From assembly GCA_023055425.1 (NCBI GenBank), contig JALGPY010000001.1:70984994-71048993 (forward strand): DNA of 64,000 nt, read 5' to 3'. This DNA is from Linanthus parryae. Taxonomy: Eukaryota; Streptophyta; Magnoliopsida; Ericales; Polemoniaceae. Each line of letters opens with the position of its first letter. Within the stretch, counting starts at the first letter, position 1. Shown piece after piece: positions 59,399 to 64,000 of the stretch. The translations under genes and the position numbers were made by a program. The notes beneath the pieces are model-generated. The model saw nothing but the letters and a program-made list of their open reading frames with translations. It searched no databases and was not told where the DNA came from.

Positions 59399-60074
59399 CT
59401 ACTTACGCACCATCTTGTCTTTCCTCTTACCCTCTCCATCGCAAACCGGAAAGTGAAAAGGAACCATCCAAATTAAAATACAATAATTTTTCTTCATCTG
59501 TTTGATCGCCTTTTTGTTTAGTTCAGTCCAACCCCTAATGGGATTACATTCCATAAGGTGCTCGATCATTCTGACGACATAGAAGCCCGAATCTTTCTTC
59601 ATATTTGTTGCATATCTCCATTTATCATGGGGATTGAAGTAGTGCGTCATCTCTAACCCATTCCTCTTAATTAACGACCTGTTTGGCGCTCTGCATACAC
59701 CGGACGCTTTTAGCATCTTAGGGAATTCCATGCGAAGAGCACCAAGGTCCCATTGCCTTTTTCCCGTTCCTATCACTGGATCGAAGACTTGAACAAAAAT
59801 ATTTTCCACTTCAATGTAAACGAGCAACCAATGTCCTGCCCCTCCCTTATATGGCATTTTTGAGAACCATGACATGAGCCACTTACGTGCTTTGGCCATC
59901 TCTGTCCCACGGTACGGCCTACTCCCTTCAAAATAAATAGCCAACTCCTTCTGCCGCGCTTCCTCAGTCAAGTTCTTATTCACCCATGTGTGATACCACT
60001 TACCGTCGGTAATGGCTATGTCGGTCCTGGCTTCGCGACATTCCTTCGAGTAAAACCGTCTAAGCACACAAGTC
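59399..60074 (-). pseudogene. Ulp1-like (C48) protease homologue, N-terminally cut by Copia-E
   Basis: Open frame of at least 224 codons on the minus strand, open right up to the LTR junction at 60074, so its N-terminus was separated by the insertion. Counting from 60067: GHWLLVYI with H79, VFDP with D96, and DSGFYVVRMIEHL at 159-171, all in C48 order and spacing. The residue after Asp159, Cys in active enzymes (DCG), is Ser160 (codon at 59588-59590). Ulp1-like domains are common in plant MULE and CACTA elements and in SUMO proteases. The basic tail ends KRKDKMVRK. Transposon-derived origin is likelier than a host SUMO protease. Activity is doubtful. Confidence 0.65.
60070..60074. repeat. Probable target site of Copia-E, left copy (AAGTC)
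   Basis: Five bases before TGTAGGG. The right copy would lie beyond the window. Confidence 0.5.
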
Positions 60075-61504
60075 TGTAGGGTTTTGATTCATGGATGCAC
60101 AAAGGAAACACAAACAATCATAAACCATGCAAAACCCTCCAAGGATCACAAGTCAAGAGACATAACGATGGTAAAGGAAGAAATCAATAACACACCTTAG
60201 GGTTCTCCTTTGATGACTTCAAACGCGAATTGTGTCTCGTTCTATATGGTTGATCCACGCCTAGAGTTGATTCCTAGATCTCCCAAGTCCTTGGTGCTAG
60301 ACCGGAAGAGGAAGAGGAAGAAAAGATCACGCAAGACGGGACCAAAAAGGGGGCTCTCGGCCTCCTTGTGGCCGACGGGGACGGGCGGCGGGCTAGGGGG
60401 CGTTCGGCTCCTCTAGCTTGTTGCTCTCCCTCCTTTTGTTCTCTCCTACTCTTGTTATGTTCAATAATGAGCATAAGTTGTGGGAAGGAAGGAAGGAAGG
60501 TCCTTTATATAGTCCAACAACTCCTTGCCAACTACGTAAAGGACTTATTCTAGTCCTACTAGAATTCAATTTAGTTCCTTCCTTGCAAATTAGTCCCTAC
60601 TAAGTTTGCAAGGTTTTGCAAAGTGATCCTTCTAATTAATTAATCCAATTAATTAATTCCCAAATCTAGTTCAACTCTATATACCGTGTGACCCCATAGG
60701 TTCTATCTAGTTGGTAGCAACTATTTGCTAATATGGAGCGGTTTCTAGCAAAACATCCATTCTAGCCAACTAATAGAATAGTCATCTTGACAACTTTTGT
60801 ACAAGTAATTGTCTCATCCCTTTGTCTCTATATCCGGATTGGACACGAGACATACAAGTCACACTCGTGCATCCAATCCATAGTTTCTCGATCCATGGGA
60901 ATAGCCTTATTCGTGCAAATAACATCAATATCCCATATTGATTTATTTGAGTCTGGCCAGACATTCTATAAGCACTATCCCTCGAGTGGCCTAGGATATT
61001 TTCTCCCGTTATGTGGGAGGGAAAAATTCTATCTACGTTCACTACGATCTCTAAGATTGCTTCTTATTGTATCCAGTACACGCCTTTATAACTACCCAGT
61101 TACGGTGTAGCGTTTAACGCTACCAAAATCACAATAATCCACAACTAGAATATCTAGTGACTTCAAGTCTAAGGATGACAATACCATTGCACCGCGAGAA
61201 GAGCTTGTGACTCAACATAACGTGTATGTAGCCTTCTCGGAGATGGGTCAATCCAGTGCGTCATTACCCTTAATGCACACCTATGTGTTGGATCGTGATA
61301 TCTCCATATCAATCCAACCCCATACTAGTCTATAGATGATTGTCCCATTAATCATTATACTGGACTAGGGATATTTAAGATAAACAACACAATTTTTAAT
61401 CTAAGGACTTCATTGTATTAAATATCCAATAAATAATAAATGAATTTCTAGCCACAAATAAATTCATACTAAACTAGATTGCCTCTATGGCATCTATTCC
61501 AACA
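60075..61504 (-). repeat. Copia-E 3' LTR
   Basis: 1,430 bp, TGTAGGG...CCAACA on the plus strand, TATA (minus) near 60501-60511; no tandem hairpin array. GTCTCCCACTT purine tract adjoins at 61505. Confidence 0.94.
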
Positions 61505-61518
61505 GTCTCCCACTTGCA

Positions 61519-64000
61519 CTAGAGCCAATCTGGCGCATCTCGTATGCCCATACTCCTAGTGTGCCCTTCATGCTTCCACTCCGTGAGCGGCTTTGTAAGC
61601 GGGTCTGACAGATTCTCATCTGTAGGAATCTTGCATATCCGAACGTCTCCTATATCGATAATATCACGAATTAGATGAAACTTCCTGAGCACGTGCTTGG
61701 ACTTCTGGTGCGACCTGGGTTCCTTCGATTGCGCGATCGCCTCAGTGTTGTCACAGAACAACTCGACTGGATCCGCAATGCTAGGGACCACACCAAGTTC
61801 AGAAACAAACTTTCTGATCCAAACAGCTTCCTTTGCTGCGCCATTTGCAGCAATGTACTCAGCCTCTGTTGTAGAATCAGCTACCGTCTCTTGCTTGGAA
61901 CTCTTCCAGCTCACCGCTGCTCCATTAAGGCAAAACACATATCCCGACTGTGATCTAAAGTCATCTCTGTCGGTTTGGAAGCTTGCATCAGTGTAACCCC
62001 TTACACGCAACTCTTCCTCACCGCCAAATATCAAGAAAGCATCCTTAGTTCTTCTCAAGTACTTTAGGATGTTCTTGACTGCAATCCAGTGACTCTCACC
62101 TGGATTGGATTGGTATCTGCTTGTCATACTCAAGGAATATGACACATATGGTCTAGTACATAACATGGCGTACATGATAGATCCTATGGCCGAGGCATAG
62201 GGTATTCTACTCATGCGTTCCTTCTCAATCTCATTGGAAGGACAACCACTCTTCGAAAGGGTGATCCCATGTAACATGGGAAAGAATCCCTTCTTGGAAT
62301 CTTGCATGTTGAACCGTTTCAAAACCTGTCAATATATGTACTTTGACTTAGGCCTAGCAACCTCTTAGATCTATATCTATAGATATTTATACCGAGTATA
62401 TAGGCTACTTCCCCTAAGTCCTTCATTGAGAAACACTTCCCTATCCAATCTTTAACAGATTGCAGCATGGGAACATCGTTTCCAATGAGTACTGTGTCAT
62501 CTACATACAAGACCAGAAAAGCTACAGAGTTCCCACTAACCTTCTTGTAGACACAAGACTCATCTTCGTTTCTGATGAAGCCAAACTCTTTGACTACTTC
62601 ATCAAAACGTCGATTCCAACTCCTAGAAGCTTGCTTCAATCCATAAATGGATCGTTGCAGCTTACAAACTTTGTTGGCTTGCTTTGGATCCTAAAAACCC
62701 TCTGGCTGTATCATATACACATCCTCGAGGAGATTCCCATAAAGGAATGATGTTTTGATATCCATCTGCCAAAACTCATAGTCGTAGTATGCTGCAATTG
62801 CAAGTAGGATTCGGATGGGTTTGGTCATAGCGACTGGTGAAAAGGTTTCATCATAGTCAATACCATGAATATGTCTGAATCCTTTAGCCACCAATCGGCC
62901 CTTATAGGTAATCACATTACCATCCATGTCGATCTTCTTCTTGAAGACCCACTTGCACCCTATGGGTCGCGCCCCTTCGGGTGGTTCCGCCAAAGTCCAT
63001 ACTTTGTTGGTGTACATGGATTCCATCTCGGATCTCATGGCTTCTAGCCACTTCTTAGAGTCTGGGCCATTCATGGCCTCCTCATAGGTAGTAGGCTCAT
63101 CATCTATGAGCATCGTGTCACCGGAATCGGTCACGAGAAGTCCATACCTCTCGGGTTCCGAGCGCACTCTACTAGATCTACGAAGCTCTTGTGTTACATG
63201 AACAGTTTGCTCCACAACTGCTTGTGGTTCCTGTTCATGTTCCATAATCGGTTCAGTGATTTGTGGTTCTTGAACCTCTTCAAGTTCTACAGTCCTCCCA
63301 ATTGCTTCTTTAGAGACAAATTCTCTTTCTAGAAACACGCTGGTCCGAGCAACAAACACTTTGTTCTCGGTTGGATTGTAGAAGTAGTAACCCTTAGTTT
63401 CCTTAGGGTACCCCACAAATTTGCACTTATCCGATTTCGGCCCTAGCTTGTCTTATTGTAAACGTTTTACATAGACATCGCAGCCCCAAATCCTCATGAA
63501 CGACAGTGTGGGACACCTCCCACTACACATCTCATATGGTGTCTTCATGACTGATTTTGATGGAGCACGGTTAATGGTGAAAGCTGCACTTCATAGAGCG
63601 TAGCCCCAAAATGATAATGGAAGATCGGTTTGACACATCATAGATCGAACCATATCCAATAGGGTTCGATTCCTCCTCTCAGACACGCCATTCCACTGTG
63701 GCGTTCCGGGTGGAGTGAGTTGGGACACGATCCCACACTCTATAAGATAGTCGTCAAACTCTTGGCTTAAGTATTCTCCTCCACGATCCGATCGTAGAGC
63801 CTTGATACTTTTGCCAAGTTGCTTCTCTACTTCATTCTTGAATTCTTCGAACACTTCAAAGGATTCGGATTTTTCACTCATGAGGTACACAAATCCATAT
63901 CTACTGTAATCATCAGTAAATGTAATGAAGTAGACATAACCACCTCTGGTGGGCGTGGCAAAAGGCCCACACACATCAGTATGTATGAGAGCCAATTGTT
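61519..64000 (-). pseudogene. Copia-E pol (integrase to RNase H), lightly broken, truncated by window
   Basis: 63591-63995 contains the integrase core (HTDVCGP, SDRGGEY, NGVSERRNR with complete D, D, E). 62691-63416 covers the linker and the RT fingers/palm with QMDIKTSFL. 62319-62639 has the YVDD motif. 61519-62322 has the rest of RT and RNase H, including YTDASF and AEYIA. Compared with Copia-A I see four lesions: stops near 63594, 63453 and 62693 and a frameshift near 62330. So it is intermediate in age between A and C. Confidence 0.93.

Larger units (their letters stand above)
60075..64000 (-). mobile_element. Copia-E: 3' part of a Ty1/copia element (cut by window end)
   Basis: Same family and orientation as Copia-A. 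A complete 3' LTR, polypurine tract and about 2.5 kb of pol are in the window. It interrupts the Ulp1-like ORF. Confidence 0.95.

Overview
This window looks like repeat-dense nuclear DNA from a flowering plant, probably a eudicot. I infer this from plant-type retrotransposon lineages (Sirevirus-like and Tnt1-like Ty1/copia, Tat-like Ty3/gypsy), a CACTA transposon with TNP2 and TNP1 genes, a plant mobile domain (PMD) gene with short GT-AG introns, and long simple-sequence tracts. No ordinary host housekeeping gene, tRNA, rRNA or CRISPR array is visible. The species cannot be named from the sequence.

Layout. (1) 1-441 and 8930-10681 are the 3' part and 3' LTR of a Sirevirus-like copia element. 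It is split by a complete, apparently very young copia element, Copia-A (442-8929, TSD AAATT, 1326-codon intact ORF, minus strand). (2) 10682-14144 is decayed intergenic DNA with an (AT)n tract. (3) 14148-37755 is a CACTA transposon with TSD TCC. It carries a broken TNP2 transposase gene and a TNP1 gene. TNP1 is split by Copia-B (19281-27479, TSD GCACC), whose pol is ruined but whose LTRs and leader are well kept. Copia-C (29913-37647) sits near the CACTA 3' end and has lost half of one LTR in a deletion. (4) 37759-42491 is AT-rich intergenic DNA with microsatellites. (5) 42492-55087 is a minus-strand Ty3/gypsy element of Tat-like organisation. It has gag, RNase H and integrase remnants but no visible protease or reverse transcriptase, and a 53-bp tandem array. 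Between pol and its 3' LTR it carries a gene on the opposite strand: a spliced PMD gene with its own leader. A MITE sits in its 3' LTR, and a solo copia LTR (Copia-D, TSD GTATG) sits inside an intron of the PMD gene. (6) 55311-56566 is a non-autonomous DNA transposon with long terminal inverted repeats. (7) 57500-60074 holds a strong hairpin, a 175-bp minisatellite and two convergent ORFs: a frameshifted RNase H1 N-terminal-domain protein with a C-terminal membrane segment, and a Ulp1-like protease homologue with Ser in place of Cys. (8) 60075-64000 is the 3' part of a fifth copy, Copia-E.

How the parts relate. Copia-A, B, C, D and E are one family (LTR sense ends TGTTGGAAT...CCCTACA). Only A looks autonomous, so it or its relatives could have supplied proteins in trans for defective copies such as B. 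The most notable structures are the antisense intron-containing PMD gene inside the Tat-like element, the LTR insertion that regenerates that gene's splice donor, the coding-dead but cis-conserved Copia-B, and the RNase H1-N/Ulp1-like gene pair near 59 kb.
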